Origin: Charina bottae
Taxonomy: Eukaryota > Chordata > Lepidosauria > Squamata > Charinaidae
Reading direction: 5' to 3'
Assembly (NCBI GenBank): GCA_023362775.1
Contig: JALMGJ010000003.1
Location: forward strand, 74,695,355-74,759,354
DNA: 64,000 nt
The notes below the pieces were generated by a model. That model searched no databases. It had not been told where the DNA came from and saw only the letters and a program-made list of their open reading frames with translations. Made by a program: the position numbers and the translations under genes. Positions 44,242 through 55,385 of this stretch are shown piece after piece (positions within the stretch are counted from its first letter, which is position 1; every line of letters starts with the position of its first letter).

Positions 44242-44602
44242 TGTTGGTGTGTGCATTTTCTTGCATGTGCAGAGTATCAGAAAGCATTGGCATTAGAGAC
44301 CAATAATGACGCCAGGCATTGCAGTAACTTAGTTGCAGTTGTATTAGATATTCATACAAATAGATAATATTTACAGTTCTCTTCCAGATCCCTGGAAGTG
44401 TTACAAATTTTTCACACACAAAAGAGAAGAAGGCAGGAACAGGAACAGAAACAGAACAGCAGTAGTTCACACAATGATAGGCAGCTTCTTTTATACTTTA
44501 TTTAACCTGAGAGCACTGATGCCTATCTCTCTTCTCTTTAACCTTTTAACCTGAGAGCATGTGATGCCTTGTGACTTCCCCTTTTTGAATAATACACCAA
44601 CA
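44242..44602 (-). mobile_element. Solo LTR, family TGTTGGTGT, copy 2
   Basis: 361 bp whose ends are perfect inverses (TGTTGGTGT / ACACCAACA) and which is flanked by a perfect 5-bp duplication ATAAT (44,237-44,241 and 44,603-44,607). In minus orientation it shares TTCCAGGGATCTGGAAGAG, CTGTAAATA and GATACTCTGC with the LTR at 12,411. Confidence 0.92.
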
Positions 44603-46581
44603 ATAATATCTATCCTATCCCCTTTTTTAGCATAGTTAATTAATCTATTAGTTCCCCAATAGATTAATTATATTAATATTTCCTTTTTTCCCAACTCTTC
44701 TGTTGGGAATTATATACCAATAATTCTATGTCACTCTTTCTATTTCTGTCACTCCCTTTTCTCTCTCCAGCACCCTCCTCCTTATCCATTCTTCCTCCTT
44801 ATTTATCTGGCTACAAGAGGGATAATTGCTCTTAGCGAAGGTCTGACTGCTTGCAGATGGCATTTAAAATTAAACTGTATATTTACAGTTTAAATATAGG
44901 CTCTCTGGTTGCCCACCCCTGCTTTAACAGCAACAAGAAATAAAAATACATGTTCTTCCTTAGTCAGAACAGAGGTCCCAGCAGCATTCTTAACCCCGGT
45001 ACAAAGAATGCCCTGACCAGCTTCTTTTCCTGTGAAAATCAAAGCAACAACACAAGGTGATACACCCATTGTCTCTGTAATACACAAAACATCTGTGACT
45101 AGTTGCTGCCATGCTATCTTTCCTGTGTGCTCTTCTATTGCCCTAGGTTCAGAAAATGTTGGGCTAAAGATGTTCTCTGCAAAATGGCTTGACAGCTTGC
45201 CTAGACTAAATAATTTATGGATGTTGTACCTGCAAAGAATGTATTTTCTCACACAAGTAGGAATGCCATGCAACCAAAGGAAGGCAAGCCATCAGGGCAA
45301 GAACTTAAGTTGTCTGGCATTTCAAATATCAGTATTGATGCTTGTGGTCATGACTAAATAACCTTGAGAGCTTGCTTTAAGCCAAAAAGCCAAAGTTAAC
45401 TTTTCTTTCTTTCCTGCTCTCTTACAAGACTGGCACACTATAGTCTAATTCTTCCAGTGTACATGTGTACTTGGGATAGACAAAGTTTAGGATTGCATCT
45501 GCTGCTTGGGCGAAACCCCTCATTGAGTCTGATGCCCATGGTTATAAAGTTCCATCTACTCAGGAACCTATATGCACATATTTCCATTGCATATGGACCC
45601 CCAATAGGCAAGCTATACCCCTATTTCTCTGAGAGAATTATATCAACAGAGTCTATACTCTTGGGGTCACATGTGTTTAGGCTTTTGTGCATATGGGCTC
45701 TCAAATGCACAGAGAGTTGGGTGCAAAAAAGGGACAAAGCCAGTGTTCCTACCTGTTACATACACACACACACACTTATGTCTGAGTATGTATGTGTTTA
45801 TGAAGTCTGTCTACACAGAGGTACATTCTACCTTAGCAACTAGAACAGAAGATGCACAAGAATGTAACCAACTCTGATTATCAGCCATGTCAGTACTTTA
45901 ATACTAAGGTAAAAAGTAGGACTCCCAGTGCAATAAGCCAAAATATGATTCAGTGTCTATACGCAAGATTGTGAAATCTAAATCTTTCTTTCAATTCATT
46001 CTCTAATAAGACTAATCATTGAGTACTCTGAATTAATTTAACATTCAAATTTGTTTACTTACCAGAATGCATGTGGATTAATGCAGCATTAAAAAGCAAT
46101 CATTGAGTAGTCTTCTATGTTAGTTCTTGGTTTTTGTTTTTTGTTTGTGGGTTGTTATTGTTTTTTGGCTAGTGATAAATCTATTTTTGCAAATGCACAT
46201 ACACAGATAAGGTAGAAGAATTGGCTGAAAGTATTCTCTTATGAATTTGGGGTATGGCACTAAACTGTAATTCCTCCGTCTCCAGGCACCACATAAATAA
46301 AAAACAAATAAATAGAGGAGGATAATTCCTTTACATTTTTCAGGAATTGCATTATTTGCTCTCAGTTTAGAATGGGGGTACAGGGCAGCTTATAATGCCT
46401 TCTTCGCTGCCATCATAGTAAAACAAATATTGACCTGACCAACCTTTTGCCCATGAAATATTCCTACTGCCCTCTCACCATACACACACACACACATATC
46501 ACACCACCTCACATCCCTGGTTCCCATCCGTTCTCACCAGGGCAACTGGAGGCATAAAGCAACGCTCCAATCTTCTCTAAG
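44603..46581. other. Unassigned, with a short palindrome and one long unexplained frame
   Basis: 44,638-44,670 is an inverted repeat TAATTAATCTATT...AATAGATTAATTA. A minus-strand frame at 44,890-45,273 (127 residues) is longer than neighbours but has no motif I know, and the plus strand is also open for 109 codons. CA runs near 45,762 and 46,486. Confidence 0.35.
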
Positions 46582-47474
46582 TAGGCTGACCATACGTACC
46601 GTTTTAAATGGGACAGTTCCATTTTTTTCACATTTCCCGACCGTCCCGTTGTTTTAATATAAATGTCAGTTTTGTCCTGTTTTTTTTTTTAAAATTAGCA
46701 AAATGTCAGGCATGGCAAGATTGATTCAGCCAAGATGCAATTATCATTTAAAAAGTGCTTGATTGAGGTGTCTGATGTTGGGTGAGACTAGAGAGGGGCA
46801 AGGAAGGTGGAAAGAGAGAGAGGGAGGGAGATCTTTGCCACCGCCTCTGCTCTGCTCTTAGCTGGTTGCTCTCTGCTCTCTGTTTGTTTTATTAAAATGT
46901 GTTTGGGATGTGAACCCACCCCCTTTTTTCAAGAGTGAAACTGATTATTTCTCCAGCTCGGCAAGAGAGAGTCTTTCGTTTGGGATTGTGGGAGAGAGAG
47001 AAAGAGGGAGAAAAAAGAAGCAGGAGGAGGAGGAGGGAAGGCAGAAGGAAGAGAAGCCTCGCCGGGCATGGAGTTTTTGAATCCTCCCTTCCCTGCCTCT
47101 CTTCTCTCCCCCCTCCCCTCCTTCCTGCGATCCGTGATGTTACAAAGCCCGTGAGCTGTGCTTTCCCCATTCGCCTCCTGTCAAATACAGTCCCCCTCTA
47201 TGTCTACCTAATTTTTTGTATGAGTTCTGTCACTGAAGAATAATTGTTAGCTCAATATGTTCATGTAATAAAACTTCTTCATTTTAATGAAAACAAAAAT
47301 ATTTTTATATATACAGTAATCTGTTTAAGGACAAGCAAATGGACCTTAAAAACTCTTTAAAACTTTTTTTATCATCTTACTTTTTCATGAATACAGAATA
47401 TTACATAAGTTTAACCGTCCCATTTTTGCCATCCCAATGTCCCGTTTTTGTCTCAAGGAAATATGGTCAGTCTA
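46582..47474. mobile_element. AT-rich hAT element, long copy with CpG-rich interior
   Basis: 893 bp with inverted ends TAGGCTGACCATA and TATGGTCAGTCTA and a perfect 8-bp duplication TCTCTAAG (46,574-46,581 and 47,475-47,482). The outer parts match 21,339-21,846; between about 46,690 and 47,185 it has purine/pyrimidine-biased, G+C-rich sequence absent from the short copy. No transposase is seen; overlapping frames here are low-complexity. Confidence 0.93.
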
Positions 47475-50400
47475 TCTCTAAGACCTGGGCAATCTAAAGA
47501 TTGCTGGTCCCCCACCCCACCTTCACTTTAAGGGAAAGCAGGCACTTCCATCTTACCACAGATCTGCCAAAACCATCCATCAGAATCCACTCAGTCTACA
47601 GTTTCAAAGTCCTTACCCTTTAATAATCAAATTCTTCAGATACCATTGATGGAAACCACCAGATATATACTGCTAATAGATGGACCAAATAACATGCACT
47701 CCTTTTCCTCTGTGTCCTACTGCCACATATAGGAAGCAAGATGGCTGCTGCCCAAAATGGCAGACTCTGCGACAGCCACAGAACTCAGGCCAACCCTCCA
47801 ACACAACCACTTTCCTGCTGTTGTTGTCACTCTTGCTTATTGATGGCACTCTGGTGCTTGAGCATTGCAGAACACCAGAACCAGTGATCCCTAGGTCACT
47901 ACCATCTTCACCACCAAGCAGAGGATGCTGTTGCTGGGATCCTTGTAGACATATTTGCCTTTGCCACTGCCTGGCTGAGAGCTGCCACTAGCACTGCTGC
48001 TGTGCTGCCAAATCTCCAACAACTGATTGATGGCACACCAGCCTAACGCTAAGCACCACTGAACAACTGATCAGCAGCTACTTTACCACCAGCTCTCCAA
48101 TCAGCCTCATCATCTCTTCTGGCTTCCAGATTTCTACTGTCTATGGAGCATACCTTCTTCCTAGATCATCCTGGAAGCCACCCTGGACACTCTCTAGATG
48201 TTATGATCTCCCATTGCCACCATGAAGCCCCACAACACCAGCCTGTGGCATCTGCTTGATCACTGTGTGACCCAGAACGGATTAGATAAATCTGTTCTGA
48301 TCTATCTCAACTTAAATAAATAGATAGTATTTTTATTTAAAAGGTAGGGGTTGAAGATGGTGGGAGATCAAGGTTGACTGCCTAAGGCAAAGGTTGGGGG
48401 TCTATTGATCATTGTTTCTTGATAATGTAGAAGTTTATGTGCATATACTTTGCCCACAAAGAAACAGGTTCCATCCTTGCAAGGAGAACACACATAATAC
48501 AGTAAAATTCTTACTGGTCCTCTTCATACTAATAGTGTGAGTTGGGAAAATATTTAAGCCTTGAAATTATTAATAAATTAATATTTCCAATGAGATAGAT
48601 ATCCAAATGCCTGAATATTTGAAACCTATGTTACTGTATGTGCAAAATTCAAATATTATCTCCCTAAAGAGAATCCCGCCCCCTCTTTTTTTTCCTTTTG
48701 CAGTTTTAAGTACTCTTTTTTTTGGGGGGGGTTGCTCTGAACACATTCTCTCGATCCATCTCTACTTCTCGATCTTGCTACTTTGTCTGTCCACATGTTG
48801 GAGGAGACAAAAAATAACGTACTGTCATTATGATTTTGGGAAAGAGAGACTTTAGATGGATTTGCTAAGTTACTTCACTTGTGTTCCCGCACCCCCATCT
48901 GATAATCGGCATTTCATGCTTTACAGTTGCTTTTACATTCCGGTTTCAGAGAAAGAGGAAAAATGTTTCCTCACACTGAGGAAACTGACTACAAACTGAG
49001 GTAAACAGTTTCACATTTTAATCTCATTAATATCATAGTTTCTTAACCTCAATATGTGACTTAATGGCACTATTAATGAGTGGCATTTTTAAGGAAGTTT
49101 AACTAATTGTGTTCAGTGTTAATTGTATTCTAGTAAAACTATCAAATAAATTGGATGGGTTTGGATCCCCCTCCCCTATTCATTATATACAACATTTGCA
49201 AAATGGAGCTGTTTTACTTGCCTCGATTTTATGTTGGTCAAGTAATTGATTGCTAATTGTTGTTGTTTCTTCATCATCTACCACTATTACTGTAAAGGGC
49301 AAGATGTGCATATGTGTCCCAGGTCTAGTGACTTGGTCAAAGTCAGGCTTGCATAGAAATGATCAAAACTGAATCTTCAATTATGTGCTAATGTAAGTGC
49401 ATCCACCATAGATTTCAGCCCCATCATTCTGATTTATATTGGCTGAGGATCTAACCCAGAATAAAACTGATGATCTGTCTTGTTCTTAATGGCCTTATTT
49501 ACTAATCTGGGGAAAATGAACTTTCCTTCTGACAGGCAGCACAATTGTCATCTCTGCATAAAGAGGCTCCCTGCATATAGCAGTCAACAAATTATAGCTA
49601 TGCTGAGTGTTTTATCAGTAACAGTTCTACCCTAGCAATTTATGTTTGGCCAGGCAAAACCCATTTGGAATGGTGAAGCACTCTGACTCTTTGATAAGTT
49701 GCATTTGGATCTTCAGATGCTTCACATTATAAACAAAGAGAATGAGTTATGTATAGTAAATAGGGACTCTGGCAGGGCTTTGGATTGAAAATACATTCTT
49801 CAAAGTGCCTGTGTCTTTGAAAACTTTCCATACTATGTATCTCTGGTGTCTACTTTTTTGTCTACATCAGGGTGCAAAAAATGCACCCTTTTTGTAGCCA
49901 GATGGGTGGGGCTAAAATGTCTGATTTTCTTGCATTTTGGGAGGTTTAGGGGTTTAAGAGCCAAAATGGTTGCCTTAAGTTTTGCAGACACTTAACCACT
50001 CATTTCAGCCTTTATCATTCCTGAATGCTCCCCCAAATGGGCCCTGGCCCTACCGATTTTTGGGATGTCACACAAAGCCTGGTGCAGACAGCTCTCCAGG
50101 TAATGAAAGTTATGTACTCCTGCTCTACATAGTGCTGAAGAAGTGAATGCTGGCAATAAGACATATTGATTTAGGTACAGGTAACTTTCTTATTGGTTCT
50201 TTGCATGGTAATGATTCAAATACAATGCTTTCCCTGTGCCAAACCACTGATTTGTGAATATCCAGGACTTAATTAACCATTTTGCTAATCACAATATTGT
50301 AGTTGTTCCTGCAGTACAAGATATGAGGAAAAGTGGGCATAAAGGATCAACACCTTCCAATAAGAAGGAACTGCTAAGCTGACCAATCTTAGGGAGGCTA

Positions 50401-50985
50401 TTTGTATATTTACAATAAAGGGAAAAGATCACCAAAACATAGGATAAAAGAGGACATACATTTGTATTCACTTAGAGCCCAAATTAAAAGCATATTGCAT
50501 AACCGATTATTTATTAGAGAGAGGGAGGCGACCTTTGTGTTAAGGCTTCTGATATGACCAGAATATTTACTATTGGTAAGAAGACTAGGAGCATCAAGTA
50601 TGATTCAGTAGAAAATTTCTGTGCCCTTTGATGTGAACTTATAGCTATCCATACATTTGAGAAAAACTCTTTGGGGAAATTGCCTGAAGAACCCAGACGC
50701 TGTGTCAATCCAGCAGCACAAACCAAGATGGCAGCCACGGAAGGCAGTGCTTAATGACCAGAGGGGGAGAGGATGAGTAGCTGCAGCCAGAAGTAGCTAA
50801 TAGGATTGGGTAGATCCCAGCCTCTCACTGCTTCATCACCATAGCCATTGCCAAAATACCATCAGGCTTGCAGCAAGACTTCTGTTGGGAGATGAAAAAC
50901 ATCACTTCAATATCTTAGCAGTTAACTATGAACATCACTTCAATATCCTGGGGATGAGGTGAAGGCAGGGAATATGTCCTTAAAG
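47475..50985. other. Unassigned interval, possible conserved non-coding DNA
   Basis: Complex AT-rich sequence without recognisable coding. Segments near 48,960-49,150 and 49,200-49,270 have TAAT cores and low repeat content. 49,880-49,990 and 43,500-43,620 share a loose pattern (GGTGGGGCTAA, TTTTGGG, AAAATGGT, CCTTAAG) and may be an old repeat. Confidence 0.3.
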
Positions 50986-51120
50986 CAGTGTTTCTCAACC
51001 TTAGCAACTTTAAGATAGGTGGACTTCAACTCCCAGAATTCCCCAGCCAACATGCTAGCTGGGGACTTCTGGGAATTGAAGTCCACCTATCTTAAAAGTT
51101 GCCAAGGTTGAGAAACACTG
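50986..51120. mobile_element. Palindromic hAT MITE, CAGTGTTTCTCAACC family, copy 2
   Basis: Hairpin of 135 bp with arms matching those at 36,864: CAGTGTTTCTCAACCTT, AGGTGGACTTCAACTCCC and their inverses. Flanks CCTTAAAG and CCTTAGAG agree at 7 of 8. Confidence 0.9.
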
Positions 51121-51797
51121 CCTTAGAGAGAAGGTGAGGGTAAGAAATTATGCTGACACACATGGAGCCAAAAGATCAACTAAAGTGTTACTTATTCCTA
51201 TTTAAATCTGTTTACAATAACAAGATGATGTGTTTAAGTGTATGTATGAGTGACTGCAAAGATGATAAGAAATAAATGGTACATTGGCTGTAAAACTGAA
51301 AGCAAAAGTGAAAGAAACCCTTAACAGTTCTTAGCTTGCCAACTGCTAACTTCTTTTCCCTCCTCCCTTCTCCCCCAGCTGCTTATCTAAAGTGTCAGCT
51401 TTGGAACGTTAATGATCACTTTTCTGCCACTCTCAGAAAAACCTCACTCTGACAAAAGGGAGAAAATATGAGAGCATGTCCCTTTTACTGTCTCTAGCTC
51501 TCAAGCTCTGCCTTTACCAGCACCACTTTGGCAATTTCCCCCTCTGATGCTTCTTCTAAGATTTCTCCTCCATCTGCAGCAGGTGTCCCCTGATTCCTTC
51601 CTTTTCCTCAACCTTGGATTGCCTAGGCTCCCTGCTCCTATGGTCACCTCTTTTCTTCTCAATCTCCATCTTGTCTGGTTGTCTCTCTCTCTCTGGTAGC
51701 ATCTCCTGCAGAACCTGAAAGAACATCCCCCACCCCACCCCCGACTTCCCACAGCTTTCTTACTCTTATTCCTCTCATATATTTTAACATCCATACA
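51121..51797. other. Unassigned interval
   Basis: Pyrimidine-rich on the plus strand near 51,340-51,380 and 51,600-51,780; the minus-strand frame over the latter is R/E/G-rich low complexity. Confidence 0.4.
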
Positions 51798-52458
51798 TTT
51801 ATTTTATTTTATTTATTTTAGATCCCGCCTTTATTATTTTTATAAATAACTCAAGGCGGCGAACATACCAAATACTCCTTCCTCCTCCTTTTTCCCCCGC
51901 AACAGCAACCCTGTGAGGGGAGTTGGGCTGAGAGAGAGTGACTGGCCCAAGGTCACCCAGCCGGCTTTCATGCCTAAGGCGGGACTAGAACTCTCAGTCT
52001 CCTGGTTTCCCATTGGCTCCTTCCCAGGGCTGAGAGAGAGCGACTGGCCCAGGGTCACCCAGCCGGCTTTCATGCCTAAGGCGGGACTAGAACTCTCTGT
52101 CTCCTGGTTTCCCATTGGCTCCTTCCCAGGGCTGAGAGAGAGCGACTGGCCCAGGGTCACCCAGCTGGCTTTCATGCCTAAGGCGGGACTAGAACTCTCA
52201 GTCTCCTGGTTTCCCATTGGCTCCTTCCCAGGGCTGAGAGAGAGCGACTGGCCCAGGGTCACCCAGCTGGCTTTCATGCCTAAGGCGGGACTAGAACTCT
52301 CAGTCTCCTGGTTTCCCATTGGCTCCTTCCCAGGGCTGAGAGAGAGCGACTGGCCCAGGGTCACCCAGCTGGCTTTCATGCCTAAGGCGGGACTAGAACT
52401 CTCAGTCTCCTGGATTCTAGCCCGTTGCCTTAACCACTAGACCAAACTGGCTCTCCCA
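51798..52458 (-). mobile_element. tRNA-derived SINE expanded by internal tandem duplication
   Basis: Minus-strand SINE: tail TTATTTTATTTATTTTA at the left, body with CAAGGCGGCGAACATACC, and tRNA-like head at the right (inverse of TAGTGGTTAAGGCAACGGGC, 52,415-52,440). Between body and head lies the 102-bp array described separately. Shares the tail half with 2,672-2,872. Confidence 0.88.
51925..52412. repeat. 102-bp minisatellite arising inside a SINE
   Basis: GGGCTGAGAGAGAG recurs at 51,925, 52,027, 52,129, 52,231 and 52,333, always 102 bp apart: four full units and a last partial one. Units differ by few substitutions (CCGGCTTT or CTGGCTTT; TCTCAGTC or TCTCTGTC). Because 102 is a multiple of three and no stop occurs, both strands stay open for 175-179 codons with a 34-residue protein repeat. 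These frames are a by-product, not a gene. Confidence 0.95.
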
Positions 52459-53599
52459 TGCTAGTTTGCAGGTGCTTCCAAAACCTTTAGAGGTTTTTTT
52501 CACCCTCAACCCTGTCTGCATGCCTATACCCTTGCATTTGGCCATGAGATCATTCCCCCACCCAAAAAAACCCTCTTTAACCTGGATACAATTCCACAAA
52601 GAAAAATCCAGTTCTCAAGCATGGCAGCTCATCCGGCCACAGGGATCTTCAGACCACTTTTAGGAGGACATGTGGATTTGCTCTGAGAGAAATTTACTGT
52701 CTACTAAGGGCAGACCTGAGATCGCATGAATTGTGGAACCTTTTTAACTATAAACTTACTAAACTGCCCATTTCATAACTCTCCAAAGAATGAAATTATC
52801 CTTTCCTATTTCTTGGTTTAAATTTCATAGCAGGATTCAGTTACAGCTGGTTGGCCACCATCTAATTGCTATAGAACATGAGGCTTATCTTATCTTATCT
52901 TCCTTCTTTGCTGCTGCTTAGAGAAAGTATTACAAACTGGTTGCCTGGGAGACAAGGGAAGTACTGTTTTGGACTAGGAGGGGCTCTAACCCAAGGCTTG
53001 CTTAAGGCCATCTTCCACATTGTCCTCAGAAATAGATCTGAGTTTCTCACTAACAATCAGCAAAAAGCCCCAGAAGATATTGACGTTTCGTCAAGTTCAT
53101 GTTTTTCCCCTAAACAATTGGGTGCAGTCACTCCTTACATTTTTAGGAGCATGTTTAAATTATGGCAGAAAGATATGAGAAAGAGATGAATCTCTACAGA
53201 GAGAGATGTTGGAACTCAACTGTATTTGAAAATCAAACTTCCTGCTTTGGATGTCCTGGCACCCTATCATTTCAGATGTGTAGACCAAGTTTACAATTAT
53301 ATGGTGGGAAGAGAGATACATTTTGCAAAAGCAAAAAAGTACTTTTTACATTTTCCAAATAGCACCCCCATGCACACTGATTTTCCACTGAGGTCTGGTA
53401 ATGTATGGCTGTGGAAGTCGCACATTGAGAAACGGCAAGAAGATAAGTGCCTTTGAATTGTGGATTTGCAGACAGTATTATGGACTGTAAGAAGCGCCAG
53501 TATGTCAGCTCTGAACAAAATAAAACTGACTGCTCACTTGAGACAATAATCAGCAAACAGAAACCTGAATGTTTTGGTATATGATGCAAGCAGATATTG
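52459..53599. other. Unassigned interval
   Basis: A plus-strand frame at 52,878-53,189 (104 residues) and following pieces have protein-like but unrecognised content; could be an old retroelement. Confidence 0.3.
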
Positions 53600-54045
53600 A
53601 ATTAGAAGAAACTACTATGTTTGGCAAGATTGAGAGAAATCAAAGAGGGAAGGAATGGATGAGATGGATGGATAGGATCAAGGAGATCACTGGAATGTCT
53701 TTGGAAGAGCTATGGCAGAGCTTTCCAAACTTTTCATGTTGGTGACACACGTTTTAGGCATGCATCATTTCACGACTCTTACAGCAGGGCATCATTTCGT
53801 GACACACTCTTACAGCAGGGCACAAGGCAGGCACTAGGACCTGTGTGGAATCCTGGCAGGGCAGGTTTGGAGGCAGCAAGGCACAAGGCAGGCACTAGGA
53901 CCTGCGTGGAATCCTGGCAGGGCTCAGAAGCAGCAGCAGCCACGACACACCCAGACACTGCAGCCGACACACTAACGTGTCCCGACACACAGTTTGGAAA
54001 GCTCTGAGCTATGGATTGCCATTGTAGACAGGATGAGATGACAAA
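53600..54045 (+). pseudogene. RTE-BovB 3' end, split by a hAT MITE
   Basis: 53,600-53,715 reads TTMFGKIERNQRGKEWMRWM, then DRIKEITGMSLEELW, the C-terminal pattern of BovB (GxxxGRxxxRWxDxIxxxxxMSLxxL). The frame resumes after the MITE at 54,015 and ends in a stop near 54,032. BovB is abundant in squamates and supplies the tail type seen in the SINEs here. Confidence 0.75.
53716..54006. mobile_element. hAT MITE, CAGAGCTTTCC family, copy 3
   Basis: 291 bp, ends CAGAGCTTTCCAAAC and GTTTGGAAAGCTCTG, perfect 8-bp duplication AGCTATGG (53,708-53,715 and 54,007-54,014). Interior like copy 1, including the doubled GGCACAAGGCAGGCACTAGG unit. Confidence 0.95.
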
Positions 54046-54668
54046 CATCTGACCACAGTTTAGCCCGGAGTCAAGCCCAGTTCCATGACATCTAGCTAAC
54101 AAACTGTGTGGGGTGTATCTGAGTGAGAAACTATCCTGCCTTGATATAAGAGACTTTTATATTTATATGAATTCAGACTTGTAGAAACCAAAAAGATTGC
54201 CTGGTGACTGAAAGATGGGATCATGGAATGAATTTTAATGAGACCAAAGCATATTAAATCCTTACATGCAGAATTTTCCTCTGCTAGCCTCAGTTGAACA
54301 ATTTGAAAAGGAAGATGCACTTCTAATGCCAAGAAATGCACAGGAGGGGGCATTCCAGTAACTTCATAGCTAGACTATTATTTGCCTTCATCAGAGTTGC
54401 ACTTCCATGGGAAGAAGTTATGTACTTCCTTTTATCAGGTCCTGCGTGCATGACCAATGGAAGAAAAAGACACTTTTCTGCTTGGCACTTACTCTTATAC
54501 CAGTCAGCCATTTCCAGCTGCAAGGGTGTATTAATTGGATAAAATGGCTTGATAGCCAACAGTGGGAAAGAGGACCTGAGCAAGTACAGTGCAACATTAC
54601 TTTCCTTAGATACTACAGGTGTCAGCTGTACAGAATCACTAGCTTGTATACAAAAGCAAGGATTCCAG
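54046..54668. other. Unassigned interval
   Basis: No element recognised. Confidence 0.4.
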
Positions 54669-54763
54669 ATAGAATATTTATTTTTTTATTTATTTATTAA
54701 TCAAATGTATCACCGCCCATCTCTACCACGGAAGACTCTGGGCGGTTTACAATAAATGTTAAA
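54669..54763 (-). mobile_element. L2/CR1 LINE 3' terminus, separated from its body by a PLE
   Basis: TTTTTTATTTATTTATTA tract, CACCGCCCATCTCTACC and GGGCGGTTTACAATAAATG form the 3' end of the element whose body resumes at 56,500. The uninterrupted copy at 58,097-58,728 shows the two parts are normally adjacent. Confidence 0.85.
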
Positions 54764-54807
54764 GTCTGTGGCTTGAATCATGTCAACTGGATTTCTATTT
54801 TCTTAGT

Positions 54808-54847
54808 AGAAACGTTTCACTCCTTATCCAAGGAGCTTCTTCAGTCT
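54808..54847 (-). ncRNA. Hammerhead ribozyme motif, PLE family A, left arm
   Basis: Minus strand: stem I AGA, core CTGAAGA, stem II hairpin CTCCTT/AAGGAG with loop GGAT, GAAAC, GT, T and stem I strand TCT. Stem I is short (3 pairs). Identical to the right-arm copy. Confidence 0.75.
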
Positions 54848-54944
54848 GAGTAAAGGTAGTAAGGGAATCCTTAAATATGTTTCTAGGGTGGCTGTGTGAC
54901 CTTGCACCTGGGGCTAGGTCATGGTTATTTTGAGATGTTTATTT

Positions 54945-55362
54945 CTAAGTCCCTTTATCATCTAAAGGAGGATCGTTAAGATTACCCTGCTGCTGTTGAG
55001 CTTGCGAAATGGTCTTAATCTTCCTAGGCACAGAAGACAAAGCAGGAAGGAAGATAGGGGAAAGGTTATGCCTGAGGCCCCCACCTCTATTCAAGGAAGG
55101 ATTTTCCAAGTTGGCATAAATGGATTCCTTGACCCCTCTCTCAAACCACCTATCTTCTCTGTCTAAAATGTGAACATTAATGTCCTCAAATGAGTGTCCT
55201 TTTTCCTTTAGATGAAGATAAACTGCTGACTCTGGTCCTGTGGTGTTACTTCTCCTGTGTTGGGCCATCCTCCTGTACAAAGGTTGTTTGGTTTCTCCAA
55301 TGTAGAGTTCAGAGCACTCCTCACTGCACTGGATTGCATACACTACATTGTTTTCCTTGTGT
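54945..55362 (-). pseudogene. PLE family A GIY-YIG fragment, inverted copy
   Basis: Minus-strand copy of the C-terminal nuclease: NVVYAIQCSEECSELYIG to the stop after LNDPPLDDKGT. Same protein as the right arm with no clear differences over about 130 residues, which suggests the two arms come from one reverse-transcription event. Confidence 0.88.
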
Positions 55363-55385
55363 TTCTCTTTCCTTCTCTTCTTCCA

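Noticed and set aside
44890..45361. 127-residue minus-strand frame as an envelope gene of the nearby LTR
   Set aside because: The LTR at 44,242 is solo with its own 5-bp duplication, so nothing next to it belongs to it; the frame has no retroviral motif and the opposite strand is also open.
51840..52440. Repetitive protein of 175-179 residues on either strand
   Set aside because: The frame follows a 102-bp tandem array inside a SINE; both strands are equally open, so it reflects period and composition.
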